Shown here piece after piece: positions 22,271 to 33,690 of a stretch of DNA of 64,000 nucleotides. The notes beneath the pieces were generated by a model that was not told the DNA's origin, searched no databases, and saw nothing but the letters and a program-made list of their open reading frames with translations. The DNA is from Sipunculus nudus (Eukaryota > Annelida > Sipuncula > Golfingiida > Sipunculidae), in assembly GCA_026874595.1 (NCBI GenBank), contig CM049306.1:47864019-47928018 (forward strand). Reading direction: 5' to 3'. Numbering within the stretch: position 1 is the stretch's first letter; every line of letters starts with the position of its first letter. Position numbers and translations under genes: made by a program.

Positions 22271-24715
22271 AAACAAGTGACCCATGGGTCATGACGCTCA
22301 GCTGCCAAGCATGACCTGTGACATCATGGACTGAGATTCACAACTTTCAGTCAAATTTTGAAGAACCAATTTGCCAATTAGTTGAAAATTTTCTATGACA
22401 ACAGAAATATATATCACCTATGTCTGGTTAAAACACAGTGAATTGATGGTCTGAGGAAAATGCATGATTGTTAAGCTATCAGGAACCATTCCAACAGCTT
22501 GCTTGAAACCTGTCAGTCTCAAAAGGAACACCACAAAGGGCAAATATAAGATCAAAATATATAGCAAAAATCAAGGAAATACATGCAAGAATTTTTGAGA
22601 AACAGGTGCTTCTGTATGAATTTTCATTCAATACAGGCCAACTGTACTGCACTTTTATAAATAATGGTAATATTTATTCAGAAATATTTGACCCAATCCT
22701 TTACAAGATTACATAAATATACATCCAACTGCATTCACTTTAACTGTTTTTGAGATAATATGATCAAAAGGAATTAAAAGATGGTTGCCTGGTGGCCATA
22801 TTGGACTTCTGACAAGTCTGAAATCAGACAACAAACATTCTCTAAATTGGACCAAACATTAAAGAAAAATTACTGAAACTGCCCTGAAGAAAGAATTTCT
22901 AAGGTGGCTAACTGGCAGACATAATGGATTTCTGACAAGTATGACATTTGATATCCCACATTCTCCAATAAGAGACCAAACTTGGGGCAAATTATCGAGT
23001 AATAAATGCCCAAAATAATTCAAAAGGCATGTCCAGGCCCTCATATCAGATTTATAGATATGCAATTGTAAAAAGTGTAAGTCCAATATTTTTTATTATC
23101 ACACTGCTTTTCAATGGGGTCAGCAGGGTAGGTAAACTGCCAAACCTGAAAGAAAAGAAATGCAGAAAGCATGACTAAGAGTCTTGAAATAAAACAAAAA
23201 GCCATCCTAAATCAAGGTTCACATCCACATATTATGAGAACAAACACTTGCTTTTATATGTGGTGATATATATTAAAATATTCAAATATCTAGGAAACTA
23301 AGTTTATTGCTAGGATTCCATAAAATAAACTGCAAAATTTTCCCATCATCTTATAAATCAGTAGCTAAACCTTAATACTATACTCTCATAGTCTTAATGC
23401 CTGGCTGAAGCATTCTGACAACAGTGTTTTTGTTATGAAGTAACGAGGTACTTATCACTGACCCTTTTACTTAATAGGCTGATACAAAAGGGAGTCATAT
23501 GTCACCAGTGTCACTCACAATTACAGCCACACAGGGAGATGTACCAGCTGGAGTGGGATGGTTATATATACAAGAAAAATAGAGATGGTCTATAAAATAA
23601 GTAATTGTGAACATCCCTGACCTATGACCTTGGCCTTTTGCCCATATATCAACTGGATTCTTTCTAAATGATGGGTAACTACTGACCACTTAAATCTGGT
23701 GTAATTACTTGGCAACCAATGGGTGAATACCTTTGACCTGCAACCTTTAACCTGCTGACCAGCTGACCCCAAAATCAATAAGTTATTTATTCAAGCAAAA
23801 AGACCCATAAATATGAAGTTTGAGTCAAACTGAGTGATGCATAGATGTGGCATATGTGAAAGACTGAAGGTTTGGGTTGAACAGTTACACTTGAAATATG
23901 CTCACAAGCATTTAGAACAATTAAATATTGTGACCTTGACCTTTGACTTTTTGACCTCAACATCAATAGGCTTCTTCCCGTACTGGTAGGTAAGCCATAT
24001 ATGACAGATGGAAGGTACAGATTGAAAAGTTTGCCTGAAAATGACTCCACGCAAGAAGTGGGTGCTGTGAACTTGACCTTTGACCTCAAAATCAACAGGT
24101 CTTTTCCCCTGTTGGCAGAGAACCGATATCAGTGCTGGAAGGTTTGGAATGAAAAGTCTAGCTTGAAATGTGTCCACTGCCTTTTCAAAGAAGTGGATCC
24201 TGTGACCCTGACCTTTGACCTTGTGACCTCAAAATCTATAGGATTCTTCTCCAACTTAGTAGGTGAGCTATATGTGAAAGATCAAAGAATTGGGATGAAA
24301 GGGTTGGCTTAAAATGCATCCACAGGCTTTTCAAAGAAGAGGCTCCTGTGACCTTGACCTTTGACCTTTTGACCTAAAAAAAATTATGGTTCTTCCCCTG
24401 TTGGTAGGTGAGCTGTATGTGAAAGATGGAAGGTTTGGGATGAAAATTTTGTCTCAAAGAGTTATTTCTGGGAGGTGCAAACACACCCCATAACTTCGAG
24501 AATATAGGTCACAGTGACCTAATTTCAGGTTTGCAAGGAGATCTTTTTATAACCTCTAAGACTGCATAGGGTTCATGGCCCTAGCCCCTACGGTTACGAT
24601 TTGTGCCCTGCTAACGGACGGACAGCCGGCCGGACGGCCGGACGGACAGACGGAAGGACGCCGGACAAAGACCCATCGCTATAGCCCAGCATGACTGAAA
24701 GTCAGCTGAGCTAAA
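22271..24715 (-). mobile_element. Reverse-strand Helentron/HINE-like element, 2.4 kb
   Basis: On the minus strand it begins AGCTCAGCTGAC (ending at 24712 in plus coordinates), followed by its hairpin partner and a long GTCCGTCCGGCC-type run. It ends with CAGCTGAGCG, the palindrome TGACCCATGGGTCA (22278-22291) and CTTGTTT (22271). The 5' third carries a 135-146-bp array with TGACCT steps (on the plus strand). The remainder (22300-23900) is not obviously tandem. It sits in the T run (A run on plus) of the second copy of the tandem duplication, so it is younger than the duplication. Frames such as 24001-24312 plus arise from the repeats. Confidence 0.8.
23925..24480. repeat. About 140-bp tandem array with TGACCTTTGACCT steps
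   Basis: Units marked by GTGACCTTGACCTTTGACC or close variants start at about 23930, 24067, 24202 and 24348 (spacings 137, 135 and 146). Each continues with CAATAGG-like text, CTTCCCCTGTTGGTAGGTGA, then GATGGAAGGTTTGGGATGAA. The reverse complement of the same unit forms the array at 62.8-63.4 kb. Exact AGGTCAAAGGTCA sites (minus strand) lie at 24074-24086, 24209-24221 and 24355-24367. Confidence 0.85.
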
Positions 24716-25575
24716 AAATGGTCTATACTTTCTGGCTTTGAGTTCATTATCTCCTCTATTTTCCTGTTTTTTTCACTGCACAATCTAAATCTGATATAAC
24801 AGAGTTACTATTGAAAACATTCAGTTCTTTATGTATGCAAGTGTGTGTGTAGGATGGCATAAAAAATGGTAGAATCAAGTTTACACTGAGCAAAATGTGG
24901 TTGAACGTTTGATATGATGGTAGGATGCATCTTTAGCGGAAAAGCAAATTTTATGCAAAAGGCTGACCTGTATTAATGCCTTCCATTGGAAATGTGAAAA
25001 TTATTTCAATTCCTGATTATGGTGTATCCATTATCCCTAGATCTTTACGTGTTGCCACGATAACTTAATTACTAGGGCTTTGATGGATTTACACGAAACT
25101 CGCCACAACTACTTAGAAATAGATTGTCTCACCTGAGGTTACAAGACATATAGTGGGCATATTATGCACATTTGCAGTGCACTTTTTAAAATTTGGTTTA
25201 ACCTTCCTGATGAAGGTACAGGATTGACTCATCTCATATCCACTGCAAAGTCCTTTAATCCAAGCAGTTTTCACCCAAGGGCATGGGTATTTTGAAGGAG
25301 AAAAAAAGTTAATGAAGAAAAAATGAAGTTCTAATGAAATGCAGTTCTCCTGTGGTTAGTTTGTTAGTTAGTAGAAGCATGGGCACTGGACCATAATATC
25401 AGTCCAGGAAGTGGTTTATTTTTCTAGTGTAGATGGCTTCCCTTACAGAAGTCAGTTGTACCTAAAAAGTACCTATTGTGAACCTATTCTGTACCTTGAA
25501 TGCAAATTTGTACCCACGAAGTACCAAAAATATACTCCAGAAAAAGGTAGTAAAATTATCTGACCATTTGAATTT

Positions 25576-28321
25576 ACTTGGTTTGTGTCTAAATAATACC
25601 CTAAAAATCTCTATTAGATTTTTAAATTATAGTAATCATTTATCATAATTACCTTTCTCTGTTGTGTTAGCGTAGGTGCTGTCTGCAATAAATTTGTTTT
25701 TATTTCTGTTGTAACAATATTTTTATCATTGTAGGTGACTGGACCATTGATTTTACTTCCCTGTGTTAAGGTATGAAAATGTTTCATTCTACTTTTCTTG
25801 CGATCCATATATCCTTGAAATTAGGGATGACCTGTGATATGAGTTTCACTTTGTCTAGCAAGCAAGAATCAGGGAATTTAAGAAACAACCCTCACATAAG
25901 GGTACAGTCCAGGGAGTTTGATTAACCGAAAATAGAAATTGGTCTGTACTTTCATATTTTTTCATATGTAGAAACAAAGAGTATTCATGGGATGATATGC
26001 TGTGGTGGCTTTTAATTTTGTAAATCCTTGCAATTTATAGCAAAACATTTCCAGGAATTATCAAAATTGATCAAGGAAAACACAAGGGAAAAATCAATTT
26101 TAGATTTCTTATGGGATGCTGCAAAACCTCTCTTCAACTGTTTAGCTGTCTTATGAGCAGTTTTCTGCATTCTGATTCTGTAAATGATGACACTTTAACA
26201 TAAATCATCAGGTCATCATGATGACCTTCAGATTGAAGTTTAGCTCTGTAATTGACACGTCAGTTATAATTTTCAATTGAATGTCAGTGACTTTAATGTT
26301 GACTTTAATCATCTATGCAGTCTTTCAGCTTTAAAACATGCCAGAAAAATATTCATAGATCTCAGCTTAAAAATATGATTAAAAAATAATAGTCTTTCAA
26401 CTTAAAAACATGCCTATTCAGATATGAGCTGCTAATGTCCTCTGGCAGTCTTCCTCACTTAATTTATAAAAAATACAGACCATTTTACATATTTTGTTCA
26501 CACTTTTATCACCAGTCAATGCCTGGATTTATATTTTGTTAGCAGCACCTTGGACATTTAATAATAGAGTGACATTGACTGAAAAGACCTGTCAGTGCGC
26601 CTTTTTATTTCAACAGTGATGCCTGCATCAAAGTAGCTACAGTTTATTATTCAGTGTGTGATGGAAAGTTATTATTACCATAGTAACCATTGTTAGGTGT
26701 TTTAATGGCTTTTCTGTTAATCCTTATTCCAATAAATTGACACAGCTTCTCATGTAATTTCACATTCAGTTCTGGGTATTATTGTTTCTGGTTGGTTTAG
26801 CAGCCTAATGGCAGCTTGTGAACCAGCTGTCAGACGGAACATGTATCTTTTCAGGGGGACCTAAATGGGTGCTCACGATATGTACAGCCGTAGGTGATGC
26901 TGCTTTACTGCATGAGGCTGATAATAAATTGACGCCAGCAACAAGAGAACCCAGGTTCTATTACCTCTAGGATCAGATCCCTGTCACAAATGGAGTTGCC
27001 CATGCTCTGCTAGACTTTGATAGATATCTGATGGCAAAAAAGTCAACTTTATTGCCCAGTTGGCTTGCCATAGTTGCAAGGCCTTCATCTGTCTTGGGGA
27101 CCTGCAGCTAATCTAACTGTGGTTGGTAGATGATTGAATCAGACCAGCAGCTTTGTGTTTTCGCTCAGATTTGTGTTCAGTAATACTGATAAAGCAATTT
27201 GCAAACTGCCAAAGAAACCACCAAGTAAAGTGAAGGGAATTAATCAGACTGGGTGGGGAGCCTATTGAGTGGTAAGCAGGCACTCTGCGAGGCCTCCGGT
27301 GACTTTCTTAGCCAACATCCTCACATTTAACAGACAAACCCCCATCATCTATGGTTTTATGGCCATGGCTGTGTCCATCATATCTAAACTAAGAAAGCCA
27401 CCACTCTTTCAGTTCATATTAGCAGAAGTAATTGCTCTATTTTTTTATTGATTGAAATATGGTTCTGCCTTGCATAAAGTTGCCTCTGTAATTTACAGAT
27501 ATATCTGAAGGACCAAGGGTATAGTTCTCTGAGGAGGGTGATTAATTGAACATACATTGACCCTGTACCATAACATGTGCTTCTCTTCAATTTACAGAGA
27601 TTTACAGATATATCAGGGAGATCTATGGTGGTGCTTGGAGTAGAAAATCAATTCAGAATGCAAACAGAAAGATATATTTATGGCTATACACGAAACTGGT
27701 TTGTCTATTTGACTCAGATTTTGATACTTGTCTGTCACCCTTTGTCCATTTGTCAGCAACTATTCCCAGGAATGAATGGATGAAGTTTTATGGAATTTTG
27801 TACATGTGCATTAAGTATTCCACATAACAAAATGTCTGTCTTTTGCACTTATGCATCTGGTATAACCAGTCAGAAAATGAAAGGATATTCATCCTCCAGC
27901 TTATTTTTTCAACTTAACCTCATTAACCTGCAAAATTGAAAGAAAAAATGCCTTATATTAACCAGTTGTTCAGAAATAATCTAGACCTATTTGTGAAATA
28001 GACTGAATGCCAACTGATTGACTTTCATTGATTTTGGACATACTTCACTTGAAATAATAAGCCTGTATCTTCAGTAGTATATATAAATATAGTCATTGTA
28101 CCCAATAACACGTGTGTTAGTAATGTCAAAACTTAAAGCCTGTATCCTCAATAGTCATTGAGATATGGAAACTTTGGGGAAAAAAAAGATGTTTGCAGTA
28201 AAATAAGGGCCATCCCCACTTTTTTAGAGTAAAAAAACAAACATTTTAATTAAACATAACACTTTTTCTTCAACTCTAGAATGACAATAAAGGGGCCTAA
28301 TGACCTATAAAGCATGTTGAA
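25576..28321. other. Single-copy-looking non-coding stretch
   Basis: No tandem, inverted or element-derived signal was seen beyond two short related phrases (GCCTGTATC at 28061 and 28138). Frames reach only 68 codons. The sequence has more balanced composition between 26.7 and 27.3 kb, but no exon can be supported. Confidence 0.5.
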
Positions 28322-28771
28322 TTAACACGAAAAATAGTCTCTTCTTTGAAAAAAATGGGTACATGCCAAAATATTGCCCTCAAACAGTTGGTTTATATTA
28401 CTCCTGCACAGGAGTGTTAAAAAAGGTGGATCTGGCTCCTTTACAGGCATCAACATAAACACAGCATTTCTTGGGCCACAACACCTGTCAATCAGGAGAT
28501 GTCCCGACTGACCTGGCCCAAAAAATGTAATTTCTTTTCCTACTGGCTGAAACATTACATAATGTGGTGACTCAGGCCTGAGACCTGATGCATGACCTGT
28601 GCTACCTGTGTCATTTCCTCCAAGGCTTCTGGACCTATTGTACAAATCTGTTGCAACAGTTTCTACAATAAATTTACATTTGGCCCATGGACCATAATGT
28701 CCATCCTGCAGAGATATATCAGAGGACATGAAGGTCCATGTATGGACTAGTTTCGAAACTTTGGACAACAC
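28322..28771 (-). other. Longest open frame in the window, 149 codons, unrecognised
   Basis: The minus-strand frame encodes a cysteine-containing protein with no signal peptide, transmembrane stretch or domain that I recognise. It begins MLSKVSKLVHTWTF and has a region rich in G, P and S (residues about 50-95). A frame this long is expected occasionally by chance in 64 kb. I see no polyadenylation signal, splice context or repeat unit that would support it. It may be a repeat-derived or accidental frame, so it is not called as a gene. Confidence 0.2.
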
Positions 28772-29379
28772 TTTGTTCGGGATCTGTCATGCATGCGCAA
28801 AATGGGACCTTCTGTCACTCTTCCTTGTTATTGTAAACAAACACACATGCACTGGATTTACTCACATGCAAAACCATTACAAGGTGTTTAACAGCTCAAA
28901 GGGAGGCACTGAGACTGTATGCTGGGATTGTTTTGCCTGGAGACTTTTGTATAAAGTAAAAGTGAACTGATAGTGTGAAAGAGTAGGCATAATATTTCTC
29001 CTGATTATGTCCCTTTAAAATCATTGAGAACAACATTTAACAAAAGTAGCTTAAGATTATTTCAAGAAAGATATGATTTAATAATCATGGGTAAGGAAAT
29101 ATTCCTTGGCATCTGTTGGGCTCAATAATTAAAATGAAGCTCTTCTTCAAAAAGGTGCAGATAGTCATCCCACCAAAAGTTGTGGAGTCACCAAAAACCA
29201 TTTCAGCAATCCCAGTGAAATTCATTAAAACTAACACACAAACATCAGTAAAAAATACTTGTTAAAAGAAGTAAAAAATTTACCTTCCATTTATCTACTT
29301 CTTAGCTGTGTAATACATGGCACACACTAGTAAAGCAAAAATTATGAGTGTAGGGAGGTTATATACATTGCCAGTGTTT
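28772..29379. other. AT-rich non-coding stretch
   Basis: Nothing beyond short frames is seen (80 codons at 28728-28970, overlapping the opposite-strand frame). Confidence 0.5.
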
Positions 29380-29470
29380 ATTTCAGCTCACTTTCAGCCC
29401 ACTGAGCTGTAATAATCATAGCCCATCTGTTGTCTGCCCTCTGTCTAGAAAGACAATTTACAAGGCACCT
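29380..29470 (+). repeat. Decayed 5' end of the AGCTCAGCTGAC family
   Basis: CAGCTCACTTTCAGCCCACTGAGCTGTAAT-like text (read in two halves around 29386 and 29400) mirrors the hairpin start of the elements at 13381 and 20009. It is followed by an ATCATAGCCCATCTGT phrase. Only the first 80 bp or so are recognisable. Confidence 0.45.
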
Positions 29471-29574
29471 TTTTGGATAGTTTGGCTGTAAACTGTTAAT
29501 TTGGCATCCAAGACTTTTCTGGAAAAAGTTTCCCTGGCTTGTGAAATCAGCTAGGTCACTATGGAAGTGACAGC

Positions 29575-29640
29575 CCTAAAATATGACCAGGTTAAAACCC
29601 TAAAATATGACCCAAGTCAGAAGCTTAAAATATGACCAGC
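29575..29640 (+). repeat. Three short direct repeats
   Basis: The phrase TAAAATATGACC recurs three times within 29576-29640, at intervals of about 24 bp. It is a small local array with no other feature. Confidence 0.7.
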
Positions 29641-29967
29641 CACCATTCAAAGCCTGAGTCACATTCAGGGTCGGGATTAACTCAGAGACTGTAGGAATAC
29701 CCAGTGAACGTGTTTCTAACAAGTATGGTTCTTTCTTGGCTCATTGTGCTGAATTACAGTGAAGTTCCTGATGTCACATTTTAGGCACTATTATTTGCAT
29801 CACAGAAAACATGACACTATGGAAAATATTAACCTTGACAAATGGACAGGTATTGATGCATCCTGATGGTAAGGGCGCATAATATTAGAACTGATGGTTC
29901 TGTTTCAAACTCCAGTCGTCCAAGGCAAAATTAAGAACAGAAAGTTAGCTTACCTAACATAAATGTC

Positions 29968-30420
29968 ATGCTCAGCTATAGCAATCACCCTTTTTCTGGC
30001 ATCCTTTATAGTGCTGCCTGGCCATCTGTTAGCAGACACAAATCATAACTACACTTTTAGCTACATAGACACTAAATGAATAGTCAGGGAAGTCCTTAAA
30101 AACCCCCTGTGAAACCTGAAATGAGGTCATTACAAACTATATATTCTCTGAGTTATAGGGGTTATTTGAGCATCCCAGAAAATTAAAAATTTTGATACAA
30201 AGCATAAATATACAAACGCTCCAATATCTTAATAATTAATGCTTGGATTACCATGAATGTTGGCTTGCATATTGATCATTGACATCAGCTACTTAAGACT
30301 GGTGATACCACTTTAATTTTCATCTAGTGTCCTTTAACCATGTATATTAATTGATCATAACTGGTTTTATCATGAAGACTCGTGGAGCCATCTGAATTTT
30401 TTTCCATACTGAAAAATTTT
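29968..30420 (+). repeat. Decayed HINE-like fragment
   Basis: It starts with GCTCAGCTATAGCAATCACC. It then follows the order of the 337-bp unit: GTTAGCAGACACAAATCATA, TGAAACCTGAAATGAGGTC, TTTGATACAAA, CAATATCTTAATAATTAATG, TGCATATTGATCATTGA, and GACTGGTGATACCACT as the worn palindrome. About one unit is present and no 3' end is recognised. Confidence 0.6.
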
Positions 30421-30424
30421 TTCT

Positions 30425-31535
30425 CTGCCCAAATACATCAATGATGTCAAAGCTTATAAACTGTGGGTTTATCTAGTGTCCTGAAATCTAGTGTATTTTT
30501 TTATCATAAATGTTTCATCAGTTGCTGCATATATATTTTTTCTGTTTTTCACACCTTTTCAGCATTACTTCCCCGAGCATTCTCAGACTCTCTAAAAAAA
30601 AAATAAAAACAAAAATTGAGATTTCTACATTTAAAACATTTTCTTGTGCCTTAAAGGAAATTCATGGGCCACCTGGGCCCTATTTTGGCTCTGCTGTGAT
30701 GTACCTGCTGACCCCCCCCCCCCCCCATAGGGCCTTGTGACCTATGTTGTGTGAGCTAAATGGTGAAAAATGTTTTTAGCACCTTCAAAGTAAGACTCTG
30801 TTTAAGTGTTTCAAGTATATTGCAGATTTTTCTCACAGATTTGATACACAAATTGTTTCAACCATTACCTCTGATGAGCTTGAAAACTGGTGACCTTGAA
30901 GGTGATCTTCAAGTTCATGTCTGTGGAAATTAAAGTATTTTTCCCTCAGTTTTTTGGATGGGGGACCATTGGTAGACATCTGCAAGTTTTTGCAAGGAAA
31001 AATAATTCCAGTTAACATGGGTATCCTGGTCAGCATGCATAACCGGCCAAATCAGTTCTTCAGAATTCTTATTCTTCTCTCTTACAACCTGTGTAAACCA
31101 GTGTTCCATCACTTAAGGAAGAACCTTGTCAACTGTAGTGTCACTGGCAGACTGAAATCTCTTAACCCCCATAATTACAAATAATTGTGTATTCTTTTTG
31201 TTTATGTTAAAATGCAGTAAGGATCAGGACATTTAAAGCTGTAAATAAACCTGTGTCTTTGAAGGCCAGTTAATTACTTGGTCATCCTCATCCACAGGAT
31301 CCAGGACCTCTAATGACCCCCTTCAGGTTTGACTGTTTGATAGGTTATTATAGTCATTAGCAGTTAACAGACATACCCAGTGAGGATGGTGCTTTAACTG
31401 TCTGCAGTGATGACCAAACCAACATGGGTTCCTGGGATCAGCAAGGGCAAACAAACATGGAACTATTTAGTCATGTCAGCGTTAGGGATATAAGGTTGTA
31501 ATTTATTATAAAGTCTACTTGTGTAATAGGTCTTG
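30425..31535. other. Non-coding stretch with a C15 run
   Basis: A run of 15 C lies at 30712-30726. Frames of 60-76 codons on both strands overlap each other and look accidental. No other feature is supported. Confidence 0.5.
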
Positions 31536-31539
31536 CTTC

Positions 31540-33025
31540 TTCAGGTCACACTACATTCCATGAAATAGACAATTTCGAAGTCTTACTGCTCAATGTCACC
31601 ACATTCCAGCATTTGGACAATTTCCAAGTCTGACTGCTCAAAGTCACATCACATTCCAGTATATGAACATTGTCCATTCTGGTCATTCAAGGTCACATCA
31701 TATTTTGTTATATGGACAATGTCCAGGTCTGACTGCTCGAGGTCATTACATTACAGGATATGGACAATGTCCAGGCCTGACTATTCCAGGTCACACCACA
31801 TTCAAGGATATGGACAAGCATATGGACAATGTCCTTTCTGGTCACTCCATGTCACAGCACATTCAGTGAGATGGACAATGTCCAGGTATGACTGTTCCAG
31901 GTCACACAGATATGGAAAATATCCAGGTCTGACTACTCCAGGCGCATAATATTCAATGATATGGACCATGTCCAGGTCTGGCTGCTCCATGTCACATCAT
32001 CCAGGATATGGCCAACATCCAGGTCTGACAGCTCCAGATCACAACACATTACAGTATATTGGCAATACCCATTCTGGTCATTCCAGGTTACATCATATTT
32101 CATGATAAGGACAATGTCCAGGTCTGACTGCTCCAGGTCCTTACATTCCAGGATATGGACAATGTCCAGGTCTGAATGCTCCAGATAACACCACATTCCA
32201 GGATATGGACAATGTCCATTCTGGACACTGCAGGTCACATCACATTCCAGGATATGGAAATTTTATTGTCCATTCCAGTCACTCCAGATCACATCACATT
32301 CCATGATATGGACAATGTCCAGGTCTGAGTGCTCCAGGTCACACCACATTGCAAGATATTGACAATTTCCAAGTCTGACTGCTCCAGGTCATATCATATT
32401 CCAAGTCTGACTGCTCCATGTCATATCATATTCCAAGTCTGACTGCTCCATGTCATATCATATTCCAAGTCTAACTGCTCCATGTTTCTTCATATTCTAG
32501 GATATGGACAATATTCAGGTCTGAATACTCCAGGCCACATAATATTCCGTGACATGGACCATATCAAGGAATGGCTGCTCTGTCACATCATCCAGGATAT
32601 GGACAATATTCAGGTCTGAATACTCCTGGCCACATAATATTCAGTGACATGGACCATGTCAGGGTCTGGCTGCTCCATGTCACATCATCCAGGATATGGA
32701 CAATGTCTAAGTCTGACTGCTCCAGATCACACCACATTCCAGGATAAAGACAATGTCCATTTTTTTCACTCCAGATCACATCACAATCCTGGTTTGGACA
32801 ATGTCTAGGTCTTAGTGCTCCAGACCACACTACATGCCATGATATGGACAATGTCCATTCTGGTCACTCCAAGTCACATCTCAGTCCAGGATATGGACAA
32901 TGTCCAGGTTTGACTGCTCCAGGTCACACCACATTCCAGGATATGGACAATGTCCATTCTGGTTACTCCAGGTCACATCACAATCCAGGATAGAGACAAT
33001 GTCCATGTCATGCTATTGTCCATAT
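31540..33025. repeat. Roughly 50-bp minisatellite, about 30 units
   Basis: The unit is GGATATGGACAATGTCCA plus a variable middle plus CCAGGTCACACCACATTCCA, repeating every 48-50 bp. Two middles occur: GGTCTGACTGCTCC and TTCTGGTCACTCC. They often alternate, giving an irregular roughly 100-bp higher order. Units near 31811, 31905 and 32390-32470 are shortened or partly duplicated. TGGACAATGTCCA is an inverted repeat (6-1-6). Stop-poor frames on both strands (118 codons plus at 31593; 101 codons minus at 31933-32238) result from the unit composition. Confidence 0.9.
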
Positions 33026-33029
33026 CTGT

Positions 33030-33690
33030 GCATGTATGAACCATTGGATGAACATGCAAAATATTTGGTTGATACTCTGAACCACTCATGAGAAAAGGGC
33101 ATCAGTGAATTTTATGAAAATGTGATGGTATGTGGCTTCAAAAGTCTGTTCTAAGATAAAGCTATCCAAGATGGATAAACATGTAAAATTTCAGGCTGAT
33201 ACATCCATCCACTATTTAGATAAATGCAAGTTTCACCCAAAACAGATGTTTGAATGGACACTACATGAAAACAATCATAGGTGGTTCCACCAGGCTTGTG
33301 TATGAGATTCAGAGATCAAAGATATATAGACATGCAAAATATCAGGCAGATATGTCAGACCACTCTTGGGAGAGATGCATGGATGTATTCTATAAAGACA
33401 TAAGAACTGGTGGTGCCACCTGTCATGTATGAGAAAGCTATCCAAGATGGATGGACAAGCCAAATTTGAGGCTGATACATTGAATCACTCATGAATACAA
33501 GACGAAGGTATCCAGGATGTACGGACATGGACAAAAATCAGCCAAATACAATGAACCAATCATGAGATATGTGCTATTATCACTAAAAAAAGATGCACAG
33601 ATGGACACTGCATAAAAAGGATTGAGGTGGCACCACCAATCTTTGTTAGAAACAAATTCTCCATGAATCAGACACATTACCCCAGTAGTT
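33030..33690 (-). repeat. Reverse-strand array of the roughly 138-bp palindrome modules
   Basis: Read on minus, the segment gives repeated order: CAGCCTGAAATTTTACATG-like text, ATCCATCTTGGATAGCTTT, CATACACAAG-like text, and GGTGGCACCACC-like palindromes (plus positions about 33409 and 33625). This matches the 277-bp array at 15.98-16.8 kb and the modules at 7.3 and 11.8 kb. At least four worn modules are present. No element ends are seen. Confidence 0.6.

Larger units (their letters stand above)
20532..25575. repeat. Recent tandem duplication of about 1.3 kb, second copy interrupted
   Basis: Copy 1 spans about 20532-21832: the 3' part of the element at 20009 plus about 870 bp of flank. Copy 2 is split into 21833-22270 (element part) and about 24717-25575 (flank part) by a 2.4-kb insertion. 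The flank halves differ at only about a dozen to fifteen positions by eye over 860 bp, for example GGCATTGAG against GGCTTTGAG. The element halves show similar or slightly higher divergence. The junction near 21833 joins GAATTTA of the flank to TTGTAAATACAAC of the element. Confidence 0.85.

Noticed and set aside
24001-24312. 103-codon frame in the TGACCT array
   Set aside because: It is a translation of the tandem units inside a mobile element, and the reading frame is not kept between units.
28322-28771. 149-codon minus-strand frame as a confirmed gene
   Set aside because: It is the longest frame but has no recognisable domain or supporting signals. It is kept only as a low-confidence note.
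31593-32238. Repetitive proteins encoded by the 50-bp minisatellite
   Set aside because: Frames are open on both strands because the unit has few stops. The 48-50-bp period shifts frame between units, so no stable protein repeat is maintained.
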